Below the pieces are notes generated by a model, which ran no database searches, was not told the DNA's origin, and was given only the letters and a program-made list of their open reading frames with translations. A stretch of DNA of 64,000 bases from Sinelater perroti. Taxonomy: Eukaryota; Arthropoda; Insecta; Coleoptera; Elateridae. Position numbers and translations under genes: made by a program. Location of the stretch: contig JARFIY010000360.1 in the NCBI GenBank assembly GCA_036346155.1, positions 124,001 through 188,000 of the forward strand, given 5' to 3'. This document shows positions 33,962-46,328 of the stretch, piece by piece (the stretch's first letter is position 1; every line of letters begins with the position of its first letter).

Positions 33962-34915
33962 ACTTAGTTCACGGGATGAACTGCGTCTTCTTTGAGAAAA
34001 TTCTCGACGTTTCGGCATCGGCTTTGCTGTCATTTTAAAGAGTTTAGCTCTTCACTCAGGGTCTCAATCTGCCTACTCTCCAAGGAGAGCTACGGGTCTT
34101 TGAATAAGACTGACTTTCGTGTGACCTGCTTGGTTTTTTATAGGGCTGAAAGTGAAAGTTTGTTTGGCGGGAGATGCGTTGTGTTGGGAAAAGTTTGTAG
34201 GACTATTGCGTAATTGGCGGTGTGGGGTAATAAGGGATTTCAATAGGACGGGTAAACGTTGGCTGTTATCTCTTGTGTTGAGGCACTGTGGGCGTTTTTC
34301 TATTTCAATTGCCTCACGTACTATTCTGCTGGTGAAATGGAAAATGGGGGCAATGGTTTTAGCTTCAGAGAAATTAATTTTGTGGCCTGTTTCTTTGTTG
34401 TGTTTGGCAAGTGCTGAACCATTATTGCCTTTCCGTACGGCCAGAGAATTCTCATATATTCGGCTAGATATTTGCCTATGTAGATCCTTTGGCAGTCTCC
34501 ACAAGGTATTTCATACACTCCTTGGGATTCATTGGGGCAGTGATCCTTTGCTGAGCGAATAAGCCCAGATATTTGGTTATTGGTCGTAAAGACCGTGCGT
34601 ATATTTTACCGCATTAGTATGCGGTTTATTCTATCGGTAATGCCCCTGATGTAACGTAGGAATGCTTTTTGTTGGTCAGGAGGGTTTTGAGATTGAGAGT
34701 TAGCGTTTTTATTTACATTTTTGATTATATTAGTTAAGGATTTGTTGGAATATCCATTTTGCAGTAGGGTAGTGGTAATGGATTTAATTTCTGTTTGGCA
34801 ATTTTTCGTATCGGAAAGTCTGATGGATCTGGTTATGAGGGATTTTGCAACCGAATGGATTTGGGCAGGGTGGTGATGGGATTTGGCGTTTAAGTAGCAG
34901 AAACATTACGCTAGT
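33958..34915 (-). mobile_element. Penelope-like element, 5'-truncated, with GIY-YIG endonuclease
   Basis: On the minus strand the frame enters inside the end of the reverse transcriptase (YLNAKSHHHPAQIHSVAKSL). It continues through the linker (RYIRGITDRINRIL) and reaches the GIY-YIG endonuclease core GVYEIPCGDCQRIYIG. The YIG and the paired Cys-Asp-Cys are typical of Penelope endonucleases. A frameshift near 34500 moves the downstream part (ISSRIYENSLAVRKGNN, ALAKHNKETGHKINF, with the conserved H..ETGH region) to another frame. One TAA also interrupts the linker at about 34607. The remaining tail to 33958 is non-coding and contains GCCGAAACGTCGAGAA. Most of the RT is missing. Confidence 0.88.
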
Positions 34916-36480
34916 TATTCTGTGTTCGCTGTAATACACAGTTCGGTGTTATGTTAAAGAAAAATTCCACCGCTAAATAATGTTTTGAGTTATAACTTGC
35001 TTCAGTGTTGCATAATGTCTGTATAATTTTAAAGAACAAAATCAATAAAAATAAATATTTTTGCTCAATACGATAGTTGTTATAACGTAATTGTTTAAAA
35101 TTCTTAGGATGGTACTATTTTCGGAATCGACATAGACACCTATATTTAAGAAAGCAGTGCATTACACGTATGATCTTTTTGTGCCAAATAACTAAAGATG
35201 TACAAAAGCTATGATTTAGGATGTAGATCTCTTTCGATTCTTTTCATCAATTTACACCCCCCCCCCCTCCAATAATCTCTCTACCACTTCTTACTTGAGA
35301 AATCTTTGTGATTTTTTAAGGTAAGTTGGGAAATTTGCCGACAAGTCTTTATCTTCTTTTAAAGTATCTACCAAGTATGTTAAATCTTAAATATTTATAT
35401 GTTTGAGATTCGTCCAGGAAGTTAAAGCACTTCTTCTTGTTCATTTTGCATCCTAGACAGACGAGATTATTCTTAACAGTCATTAGTATTGCATCTCTTT
35501 AATCTGAATTCATTAAAATAAAATGTTTAGGATATTCTAATTTTTCCCCGTCAGCCACAATAACCTATCGTTGGTAAGGCAAAGCTGAGATTAGTGTATA
35601 AGATTTCAAAGCGCTTACTTTAAATGGTACTGAGACTTCGTGTAATATTTTGTGTATTTGGTACAATTTTACTTAATATGCAGTTAATCTACTTGAACCT
35701 TTAAAACGTGAGCTTAAAAACATTTCTTACTACTAATCAACATTTCCATTATTTAATACTAATCAAGAACTTGTAGAGTGGTACAGTGATAAAAGTAAAC
35801 ATAACACAATGGGTTTTGATAACAACAGAAAGTAAAATTGTTTAAATTATATTAAACTCTCTAAGCCATCTAAAATTATGAGATTTACTTGCTAATTTAA
35901 TAAAATAACGCCATTAATTTGTGTTTTCTGCTTTTAAAATTCATCTTAAGTAGTGCTAAAAACGTTTTAATGACTTATCAACAAATAAATAAAAATATTT
36001 TCTACTATTCCAACAAATAAAGCTGTATTCAACAATAATTACAAAAGATGGCACATTAATCAACTGCCTCTTCTATGCCATTTCTTTTTTTACGCAAACT
36101 ATAAAATTCGATTATGACGTCAAGATGCTATATTTAGAAGTACTATCGATTCCATCAAGGAATTGAATGACAGTCGAAGGTCGCTGTAACTTTATAGTAA
36201 TGAGTTTTACTACGAAGCACATGGTGCTGAGGATATTGATATTTGCATTATTTACGGTAGCCGAAGGATTCGATTGTTTGTTAGGCGTAATAGCCACGAT
36301 TTTCAACTGAAATTGAATTTTCACACCCTGCATTGCTAAGTCTACACATATAGAAATAGTAAAAATATGTGATTGAATAATAAAACGAGACAGAGCTTAC
36401 AATGGAATAGCGTATGTCTTTTTTTTTAAGGAATTGTTTATTACAAAAATATTGGAAAAGTAACTTAGATTTTAGTTGGT
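34916..36480. other. Unannotated AT-rich region
   Basis: It includes a run of about 13 C at 35256-35270. A minus-strand open frame at 36112-36333 has a plausible acceptor (aattcaatttcag) but no recognised domain. Confidence 0.4.
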
Positions 36481-36693
36481 GGGACCACATTCAAAACAAT
36501 TGGAAAGCTGCCAGTTCCAGGCTGCAAATTGCTGCAAGGATGTTGTGCAAACTGATTTAGCAGGCACTTTGTTTTTTATGCCAGCTTAATCCTGTAGGCT
36601 ACAATTTCAGATCAGGTTTCGCCACACGGCACGAAATCTCTATGACGTTAAATTCAGACCCGGACGTCCGATTGACATGCCCGTTCGATAACT

Positions 36694-36900
36694 TCATTGC
36701 GTGTGTTCTTGGCGGCCCGCGGACTGAAAATTTAATGCCGAGCCAGTCGATTTGAACTCCATCCAGTGGATAATTAGACCAGGACTAGCCGCTTGATTGA
36801 TGTTGTGTAAAGTAAAGCAGTATCGATAGAATCGAGCAGCAGCTCTAAGTGAATTATAATTCTGATAATAGGCACGCATGCGTGTCCAATGGGCCGCCCA
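36694..36900 (-). pseudogene. Mariner-like transposase N-terminal HTH fragment
   Basis: The minus-strand frame reads YYQNYNSLRAAARFYRYCF, then IIHWMEFKSTGSALNFQS and AGRQEHT. This matches the insect mariner-like HTH domain pattern (..Y..N..S...A.R.FR..F...PS...I..WV..FE.TGSA....GRPR..RT). The catalytic domain is absent downstream. It belongs to the same broad family as the relic at 38.9-40.0 kb but is separate, because the order on the minus strand is wrong for a single element. Confidence 0.65.
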
Positions 36901-37867
36901 TTGCAGAGGTGCGTACTATTTCCCATCAATATGTACAGTAGAAGAGTACTTTAAAGCGTGTGGTATTGCTATTGTACCGTTCACGCTTCAGCACGAGTTT
37001 ACGTATTACAAAAATCTACACTACCTGGGTCAAATTTTTACCTTTTGGGGCGGCAGTTAATGTATGTTAAACTGTATTTTTTACCGTTTTCGCTCAGAGA
37101 GTCACCAAAGCATGTTTTGGGAATTAAAAAAACCATACATGTACTTTTGATACTTCATTCCTTTCTTTTATTCCACACATTTTAACTATGCCGAAGTACT
37201 CCATACGAAAAGGATCTTTAGTAATGAGTAATGTGGGCAAATTTGGAGAAAGCTGAACGGATGTTCAATGCAAATATCTGACTACTTGTACCAGAAAAAT
37301 GTACATAGTAAGGAAATAAACTTCACTTTATTATCAAAATTGCTTTAGGATATCTTTTTTTTACTTGATGAAGGCCCTGCATCTTATGGCATACAAAATT
37401 TAAATTATCCAGACACTGCAACAACCTAACATTTACTTTTTATAAAACAAACACCAAAACTAATGGTGTTTGATCTAAAAAAGAGTATTTCCTATAGAAT
37501 AGGTACATAAACAACCAGAATTGTTATTTCTGAGAGACAACCCAATCTGAATACACAATAGTCGAGCCTCTATATCCAGTAAAGATTTCAGTGTGCTGTG
37601 AGATAATTTCACACTGTATTATTGGTTTTCCAGATCGTTCTGGTGGTGTAATTACTTAGTCTCCTTATTCACGAGGTCTGAATTACTCTGACTATTTTCA
37701 TGGTAATTTTTGAAATATCTGGTGTTCAAGATCTAATTTTGTTGAAAAAACAATCTTAACTAAAGGAACATTAAACAACACGATAGGTGGCCTCAAGAAT
37801 CACTTCACTGTCGTCATTATAAAGTAAGGTGGATATTTTGAACCATATTATTATCACTACATGAATT

Positions 37868-37906
<39 letters not shown>

Positions 37907-38892
37907 ATGTTTTTAAGTTAAATTAGTATAAATAAACTAAGAGTTTAGGATTTGTATTAAAGAAAAATATAAATGACAGTTGTTACAAGCCACACTCAAT
38001 TTATAAGAGAGAACATAGAAAAACTACCTAAAAGTGACTAACTGAAAATAATATGTGAGTTTTTTAAAGCAACTTCGATCATTGCAGCAATTAGATTAAG
38101 TATGCAATTAAAAATTGTATGGTAGTCTGCAGACCTTAAAACTTACCTCAGAAATCATTGTACTTCAAGATTTTACCAAATTTTTTTTTGACTGCTAAAA
38201 GAATGCCTTTTGAAATATTATGGAGCATACAACTAAAATATTAACTTTACAAGATTCTTGCAGATTAATAACTTGTTTGTAAGATTTTCTACACCTCTAC
38301 GTGGCGTGTCTAAAAAATTTGGTAAATGGATATTAAAAACAAATAAAACTAAAAGATACAAATGTTTAAATTTTAATATAATATTTAAACTTCACAACAT
38401 ATCATATTCCAAATAAAAAGTTGTTGTTTATTTAAAACAGTCGTACAAACAATTAGAAAAGAATGAGAGAAGAATATATAAATTAAATTACACCGAAAAC
38501 ATTTTAAAACAAAATAGAAAAATCCAAAAATATCGTTATGAATCGGAGGTAAGACCAGCAAGAAAAGTTAGCTGTACACGGCAGAAAATTAAAATTAAAG
38601 GTTTCTATTTACTCTGGTCAGTAACATCACTATAGACTTAAAATATACTAAAGTAAATAACATAAAAAATAAATAGCTAATCGACCTTTCTTCATTTATT
38701 AGGCAGACATTTAACAATTGTGGAAATGTTGAATATGTTTAAGAAGAGATTAACAGTCGAAACCCCAAATTCTAAAAAGCAAAAATTTTTAACTTTGTCC
38801 ACTTCTCATTTGCTTGTGTTAACTTAAAAATAATGCTAAATATACCCCAAACACACAAATATTTTTGGACCATCAGGAGACTGCAAAGTATA
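36901..38892. other. Unannotated AT-rich region with (TA)n(CA)n
   Basis: A compound (TA)n(CA)n microsatellite lies at 37868-37904. No coding feature is supported. Confidence 0.5.
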
Positions 38893-39965
38893 TACAGGGT
38901 GATCAATGATACGTATCGAAAAGTATTTGCTTATAATTATAATTTCTCACATAGCTGACCGATTTTCAAAATTCAAAAAATGTTTTATTCGGCATAGTCT
39001 GAAGTTTAGTTTAATAAAATTTTAAAATGTGAACCTTGACTAGTAACAAAATGACACAGACTACATTTAAAAGCCTCATTCACTACTTGAAGAGTGTCTC
39101 TTCCAAAGGTTGAAACTTAATTTTTTATGCTATTTTCAGATCTTCCAGTGTTCTTGGAGACCCTTTAGAAACCCGATCCTTTAGGTATCTTCACAGAAAA
39201 AGTTACATAGATTCCATATTAGGAGAATACGGTGGCCAATTAATTCGATCGCTAGCAAAATGATTGAAGTGTAGGCCTATGACACGTTTTCCAAAATCAA
39301 GGAGTGTGAAAAAAACTTCCGATGTGTGATGAGATCTCGCACTTTTCTACATAAACTAGTAACAGTTGAACATTTTGGCTCTCTTTGCTCCCCGTAAAAA
39401 CTCCTCTTGAGCATATGGAGGTATGTATGAGAGTTCATATTCCCGCCAAGGAAATATAGTCCTAGAATATTTTCTCTGAAATTGCACACCAGACGGTCAC
39501 TTTTACTGAATAGATAGACTTCATAATTGCAAGGTGAAGATTTTCGGTCTCTGGTGGAGTATGTTTTGCTTGTTAACAAAACCTTGCAAAAAAAATAAGC
39601 CTCATCATTAAACCAATTTTCGAAACATTAATCGAACCGCCTTCACCTCTGCAATCATCAATTGATCAAATTGCAATCTTATTTCGATATCGTATGGCAT
39701 CAGCGGATGATAGACTCGAATCTTGTATGGGAACATTTTTAAATGTTTAAATTATCTGGATAGTTTGGACGCTTCCATAACCGATCTCTGCTTGCCTAAT
39801 CGACAATCATGGGTGATCTTCAAAGATCTCCAACCTTTTTAATATTTTGTGACGTCACAACGGTAGATGTCTGGCCAGAGTTTCTAGATTAGGCATTCCA
39901 GATACTGCCAGTTGTCTCAAATCTTGAATCTGCCTAAAAGTAGCGAGAAAAATTTTCATAGACTA
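38893..39965 (-). pseudogene. Mariner-like element relic with one candidate terminus
   Basis: The left end TACAGGGTGATCAATGATAC is of the CAGGGTG type common at insect mariner-like termini. On the minus strand the order is a decayed HTH (LRQLAVSGMPNLETLARHL), then WFNDEAYFF (like WFTDEAHF, with the first catalytic Asp). A drifted middle (about 100 open codons at 39579-39277) follows, then INWPPYSPN (like INWPPRSPDLAPLD, with the Asp lost to Asn) and YLKDRVSKGSPRTLEDLK. Multiple frameshifts are present. The other terminus was not found. Confidence 0.75.
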
Positions 39966-42488
39966 TTGTACATTTTTACTTCGAAATTTTATTTACCCTT
40001 TTTTACTTTCTTATCGTCCTTTCAAAATTGTTGTTTTTATCTAAGGGAAACTCCTTAAAGTCTAAATTCGTAAAATCTCTGTACAATAAACAACATTTTT
40101 TGGGAGGTTAAGGATTTTATGTTTACAACTACATAGTTACGTGATTAGTAATTTGCTACAAAACTTTATTTAGCTAACTATTATGTATGATAGGTGACGC
40201 TGATAAACATTTAATAGGCAAATATTTTCCTACACTCATTATTGATCGTATAGAGGATTCTAATAATTCTAAAAATATGATTATAAAAAATATAGTGCGG
40301 TTTGTGAAAAATCTCATTCGATCAAAGTAATACAAAGTTGTCTGAGCTAAAGTATTCTACAAAAATCTAAAAATTGTTTTATATGAATTAAAGTAAAAGA
40401 AAACAAAGCTGTCGTACTAAATAAATGTACGGTCTGTCTTTTCAAAACCTCTATGATTTTGATTTAGAAGTTCCTGTTGGCTTTAGAGCCCTGACGGTTT
40501 ACGTCTAGTGCATTTCTATCGTAACTTACTTTGATTATTACTAATATTATGTGAAACTAACAAAAAGAGAGAAGAAAGTGGATAGTTTAGGATTATACCT
40601 TTAAAATATTTTTATATAGGATGATTCAAGAAAATAAACTCAATTTCGTATGTCTATCATATAAAAGTAATAGTTGTAACAAATATAAGGCAAATAATCT
40701 TTAATAAAATTAATCATTTATTATGCGCTTTCTTCGGCATATAGAGATGATAGTTAAATTTTTTTCAACCTCGGAAAATAATGATTGTGTCACTGAGTTT
40801 GCCGCAGTTTTAATGCTATACTTTAGGTACAAAGTTGTTTTAGGAAGTAGTACACAAACTTACTTATAAAACTTATTTCATAAAACTGTATAAGAGAAAG
40901 CTGTAATATATGAATACAGGAGATTTTCTTTCACTTAAGAAAGAAGCCGATTTGGCAGCAAGATATCTTACATCAATGACTCAGTTTTCTCTAAAAACAA
41001 AAGGTCAATAAATTTATATTATCAATAACGTACAAGGCGCACTCTCTCTTTAGTTCTAGTGTTGTAACGGAATTTTGTAGTCTTGATATTATTTTTGTTT
41101 ACTTAGTAGAACGGCGATAAAAATGAAATATTATATAAAATAGCAAAAGAGTGTCGATTTCCACGTATTAGAGCACAAGATTAGAACATTTAACAAACTT
41201 TAACTTACTGTTTCTGACAATTAGTTGTAGCAGTTGTAGGCTGTATGATTTGACCATCAAATGTCACTTCAATATATCAGATAGTTTATTGGGCTAATCC
41301 AAGTCCCTGCCTGCTCTAAGAGTTAAATTGATTGAATTACGTTCAAAGCTTTCTTAAATTTCTCTTAAATTGACAAATTTAAAGCCAAACGCTCGATGCA
41401 CGCTGGACTACAGTCGACTTGGTTTGAGTAAACCGATAACTACAAAAACCTTGTGCTGCTCAACAACCATCTACTTCAGTACTGCTTTCTAAAGCACCTC
41501 TAGGTAGATAAACTTCAAAAGCTCTCCCTTCAAATGTTATGTAGATTATTTACGTAAAATGCATAATTCAAGACACTTCGCCAAACTAAATTAAATCGAT
41601 TTTTTTGAATCGCCTTGTATTTACCAAAGTTTCTATATCCTGTTTACTTTTTCTAAGTTGCAAATCTGAATTTAATTGTATTTAATGTATTTTTAAGTAA
41701 CTTAATTTGTTTAACAATGCATATTAATTCTTCTTTTAAAAAATTTCATTTCAGGTATCGTCTACTCATCAAACTCTAAACGATTATATGTTTTAAAAAT
41801 TATCTTTTTTAAAAAGACTAAAATTTGCACAAGATTAGCAGCATATTTGTAAAAGTGGTTGCGTTACTCTTAATATCGTGTTTGATTTCTGTAAAATGGT
41901 TTTGATTTGTGGTACAGAAGAGAAATTTTCCTATTTAGGAAATGTTGTACGTTTTATCCAATAATTTTTTTTCTATTAAGTGGCTTTTGTTATTTTATAT
42001 ATTAGTAAAGCCGCATGGCATAAATTTCTGAAGAGCATTAACAAAAGAATGACGATAATGCAACTAGTAAAGAATTTTTAGCTTTGCTCAAGATTTGTTT
42101 TGTTTTGTTTCAGTTTTAGAAATTGCAAAGGTTTTCTTGACGATTGTGAGAAATTGAACTTTTCGAGTGTTGGGAAATAAAATCGTATTTATATATAAAT
42201 ATTGCCGATTGTGATTTAATACACAGCCACATAGTAATGTAACGTTAAAGTAAGTAAATTTTTTAAAATCATTTTTTTAACGATCTTGGAGTTATTTCTC
42301 AGTTATATCTATTAAAAATTGATTTTTTTTTATTTCTCAACTGCAGATTTACAACTATCCGAATAGCTAACAAGCAAATATGATCTTAAATAATACATTG
42401 GCATGAGATGGGAAATAGTTCAATGGCTGTTCTGCATATTATTTGATATTAATAAGTGCGGTCCAAAATTTTACATCTATTTAAGTGT
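39966..42488. other. Unannotated AT-rich region
   Basis: No coding, RNA or repeat feature could be supported across this stretch. Confidence 0.5.
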
Positions 42489-45110
42489 TTAGCGATATTT
42501 GTATTGTCTAACAGGTTAAGTTCTAACATGTTTGGGCCATAGAATCTTGAGGTCGTTGTAGTGAGTTTGGTTCTATACGAATCATTCCACATTTTCTATA
42601 GTGTAGAGAGTTTTGCTTTGAAATCTTTGTAGGATTGCAATATTTGAAGTGTTGCGCACTAACACATTATTGTTTAATGATAATGTGAATCATCGTCCGA
42701 TTAACCAGAGAATTTTTTTAATTTTGAGGTCCAGTTGCTTTTCTTCTTGATGATGGGAGCTTTTCACGTGAGCCTTTTATCCAGGTGCATGCCAAGATAT
42801 CTCGCTTCGTCCTTGATTGAGATTTGGATGCCATTCGGGAAATTTCGTTGTGAAAGTTGTGGCTGTAGATTTATTTGCATTTATTTTTATCCGTTATTTG
42901 TATGGCTATGCTTGCAATTTGTTTAGGTAGCTATGAATTGGGCCGTTGTGAGACACTAGTAAAGCGGTACTCTCTGCAAGCGTGGCAGTAACTACTTGTT
43001 CGTAATGAAGAAGATCAATTGTAAAGATTAAATATAATGTGGGGCAGCTTTAAATAGATGGAAACTAAACAGGTTTTTTTCATGTTTAACTTAATAGAAC
43101 CTTTCACTTAGATAGGATCTAATAAGGAGATAGTATTGGTAGGGCAGTGACTATTTAATTTTATACAATAAACCAGGATGCCATACTTGTCAAATGCTTG
43201 ACTGACATCTAGGAACACCGCAACACAGTATCTATTTTCTTCAAAGTCTTCTTATATCGAGTCAACTATTTTATGTACTTGCTCTAAAGTGGGATATTAG
43301 CCCTTGGTAATGGGTACCATTCTTTTTAGTATTAAAATCTACAAATCTGTAGATAGAAAAATTAACAAGTTTATTGGTCAGCATAATAAAGCTTCATGGG
43401 CACGTTTAACCGGTTTTAAAATAAGGATTGTTTGGTCAAATGGGAAAATACTGTAGCCTTATTACAGCTTGGTATAGTTGAGTGAGAACTATTATTATGC
43501 CTTGTGTGGCAGTTCTTTCCGAACTTTGACAGTTATGAAATTACACACTGACACTTTAGCGTTGCTCAGATTCTTATTCACGTTTATTATTTGTACAGAT
43601 GTAAAGTGTTGAATAAACAGACTAAGCCAATAAGGAGCCCTTTAGATAGTTTAGTATCTCGCTTCCTTCTGTAGGTGTAGCTGATCAATAGAGTTGAGAT
43701 AAGGTTGATAAGTGGTATACGAACATATTTTTCTTTTCATCTTTCTTGTTCATGTCCAATTGTTTTTATGAATTAGTGAAATGGGATTTTTTGGGCGTTT
43801 GAATCTACTGGTAGCTCTCCATAACGTGTATTTGTCATGTTCATAGAAAGAAATATTTCTGACGTATTAATTAAATAGTTTAGTAATCGGCGGAAATTTG
43901 ACCTACCCAGTTTTTCACATTTCTGGACGAAATATAGCCTCAGGACACCTGTGTCGGTCTATCAGTAAACAGGATATCTCGAGAACCGTAAGAGCTAGAG
44001 ACTTGAAATTTGGTATGCAAGTTACTTGTAGGTAGGGGACGCGAAGCTTTTGGTAAAAATCGGCCGAGTCGTTTGGCCGCAAGGTCGCAAAATCGATCGC
44101 AAAGCGGTCACGAATCTAAACATTTGAAGATACAAAAAATTTATGAGAATAAAAATAATTTATCATGAGATAAACATGAATTTAAAATAAAAGGTGGTAA
44201 AATAGGAACCCGAAAAAAAATTGAAGCTCAAGATTTTTAATATACCGGGTGTTCATAAAATGTTTCGGGAAATTTATATTACCGGATAGATCAGACCGAG
44301 ACGAACAAAAAATTACAATAAAATTTTTTGATCCGAGGTCAAATAAATAAGTTATAGCCGATTAAAAAATAATTAAACGGACCAATCACAGCGCGCTCGG
44401 AGAGCTTCCGGGCCGACTGAGGGAGGACGGGGGGGAGCGCTTGGCCGATAGGAGGGAGCACGCAGGCGATAATGGGCTGAGCTCGCACGTTTACCTTCAG
44501 TGACGTAGCAAAATTTTAATTACCAGTCAATTATTGTCTTGTACTGTTTATTTTAATTAGCTTTCGAGTATTGGACTCGCGCCTCGTCCTTTTTTAAAAT
44601 AACAAATTTTTAGACGAGAGTAGCGCAGGGCCGAGACGATGGACCCGGTATAATATATAATAATAGGATAAGGAAAGTCGTGTGATGTTCATACCAGATT
44701 TTTTGCTTTATGTTTCTTGTTAACTTATTTAGCCTGCTTTCGTCTGTTGAATGCTTAGTTTATTGCCAAGTGTTTCTGGTTCTCCTTTTTTCTGCAAGCT
44801 TATTTTTAATGTGTAGTGAATAATTTTCAATAAATGGTGTTAAGTAATGGGCGGCATAGTATATGGCATTTGTTAATTTTTCAACCGCGGAATAGACTTC
44901 GTTCTCTGTTTTTAGAGAGAGATTTGAATTACTATGTTATCGGTACTCTCTGAACATTTTCCAATTTGCTTGAGAATTTCTTTTGTTTGGTAATGATTAA
45001 CTTACTTATTGTAACAATTATGGATGAATAGTCAGGGAAGAGATTAAAACAAGTGTTCACTTTACAGTACTTTGAAGATATGCCTTTAACAAAGAAGAAA
45101 TTTACGGCCT
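42489..45110 (-). mobile_element. Jockey-type LINE relic split by a repeat-B insertion
   Basis: On the minus strand from the right, CFNLFPDYSSIIVTIS near 45050 matches the Jockey endonuclease end (DLSSDHS.VI.T.S). Near 43800, WRATSRFKRPKKSHF matches the ORF2 linker after the endonuclease. At about 42800 RNFPNGIQISIKDEARYLGM followed by HLDKRLT matches the post-RT block (EVRYLGMHLDRRLTW). RFYGPNM at 42540 matches the C-terminus. Frame breaks are frequent. Repeat B (43883-44704) sits between the endonuclease and the linker parts and postdates the Jockey insertion. Confidence 0.75.
43883..44704 (+). repeat. Dispersed repeat B, copy 1
   Basis: It aligns with 53127-54018 end to end. It starts GTAATCGGCGGAAATTT, then CAGTTTTTCACATTTCTGG, and contains ATACCGGGTGTTCATAAAAT. 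A GC-rich middle contains CCAATCACAGCGCGCTCGG. It ends with the hairpin GTGTGATGTTCATAC and CAGATTTTTT. It lacks about 70 bp containing the (GT)n tract present in copy 2. No protein-coding capacity is evident. Confidence 0.9.
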
Positions 45111-45319
45111 ATAGTATTTTATTTAATTCTGATAACCAGTATGTGAGCAAAGTGGCTGTAGTTGTTTGTCTGAATCACACTGGGTAGTTCTTAACCTTTA
45201 GTAGTGGTTAGTTTAGATCCTTAAAAAGTTAATGCAGTATCGTATACATCACAACTGTAATGCCCAGTTGCTTTGTCAAAGTCAGCGTTGCGAGCATGCG
45301 ATTATCGATATCTATTACT

Positions 45320-45970
45320 AATGAGGATTCACCACAACATGGAACTGGAAACTTCGGTGCAATAGCTTACCGAACTATGTCAATCTATGGTATTGTAACC
45401 TCCTAACAATTTGATTCGAAACGATTCGGTTCTTGAGAAAGCGAGGGGACCCTAAAGTTTCAAGAGAAAGTTTTTTTTCTAACTATTCTCTTCTTCAATT
45501 TTCTTCGTCTTACAGTAAACAGAAATGGCTACATTCTCTGGAATCGCTCGAGTTTTGAGTCAGCTGTTGCCACACCGCCCGAGACTTGCAATCACGAGGA
45601 CACAAGCATTGCAAATGAAGAAATTGATCCGATGTAAAAATACATAACTTATATTAATCAGATATATGATAAAAACTTTGTTACTTAAAAAAAAAAACGT
45701 GTTACTATTTCAGAGTGACCCTATTCTAATAAGTTTATTCACTCTGGGGGCAGTTAACCTAGACGGTATCAAAAGGAGACAAGAAAGTATTTTTCGACGA
45801 TTTTCAGTGTGCATGATTAACTCGAGATGAGAAACATCCATCGCTATCTCGGGAACCGAGTCGTTTTGGAGCAAATCCCTAGGGGGTTATAATGCCATAG
45901 GTTGACATAGTTCAACAAGTTGCTGCAAACCCCAGAGTTTTCAGCTGTATGTCTTGCCGAATCCTCGTAA
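45320..45970. repeat. Inverted repeat, arms of about 130 bp, around a small ORF
   Basis: The left arm (45320-45445) contains GAACTATGTCAATCTATGG and GATTCGGTTCTTGAGAAAGC. The right arm (45838-45970) carries their inverted counterparts: CCATAGGTTGACATAGTTC and GCTATCTCGGGAACCGAGTC. The arms are diverged but clearly related over their length. The spacer of about 390 bp contains the presequence-like frame at 45525-45647. It could be a foldback or non-autonomous DNA element. Confidence 0.7.
45525..45647 (+). CDS. Candidate small ORF or first exon with mitochondrial-presequence look
   Basis: A strong acceptor-like tract (cttcaattttcttcgtcttacag) is followed 9 bases later by agaaATGG and a 40-codon frame. 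It begins MATFSGIARVLSQLLPHRPR and continues LAITRTQALQMKKLIR. It is Arg-rich, has no acidic residue and has amphipathic N-terminal spacing, as in mitochondrial targeting sequences. It could be a complete micro-ORF, a 5' exon (a GTAAAA lies within its last codons) or a chance frame inside the surrounding inverted repeat. No downstream exon was found. I do not recognise the protein. Confidence 0.3.
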   Translation: MATFSGIARVLSQLLPHRPRLAITRTQALQMKKLIRCKNT

Positions 45971-46328
45971 GCCGACAGTATGCCTACAGATGTTCCCAAG
46001 TTACACATAAAAATATAAATCATTATGAACCATTGCGAAAAAAATATAACTTAAATTGCATTTGACGACTTTATTGCGCGGTATGAAAGAGTAGAACTCT
46101 AATTAGAGGTGTTTTCATCTGATGAAGATCAAGATCTAGAAGTCGGATATTCAGAAGCAGATAGTAAACAAAAATTATAAATTTTCTATTAGTGAAAAAT
46201 CCAGTTCAGACAAAAGTGATGTGGAAACTGTAAACGCAGACAAACTTGTATTCTAAAATAAAATATAGTGAAAGACATGCCCGTATAAAAAATGCAAAAA
46301 ATGTCAAAGGAGAATTTAAAGAATATAT

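Noticed and set aside
34152..34562. 136-codon plus-strand frame
   Set aside because: It is the antisense shadow of the Penelope-like endonuclease on the minus strand.
37868..37904. (TA)n(CA)n tract considered as a regulatory element
   Set aside because: It is an ordinary compound microsatellite.
46080..46210. Acidic stretch resembling a piggyBac transposase N-terminus (SSDEDQDLEVGYSEADS)
   Set aside because: It is too short and low-complexity, and no catalytic domain follows before the foldback element.
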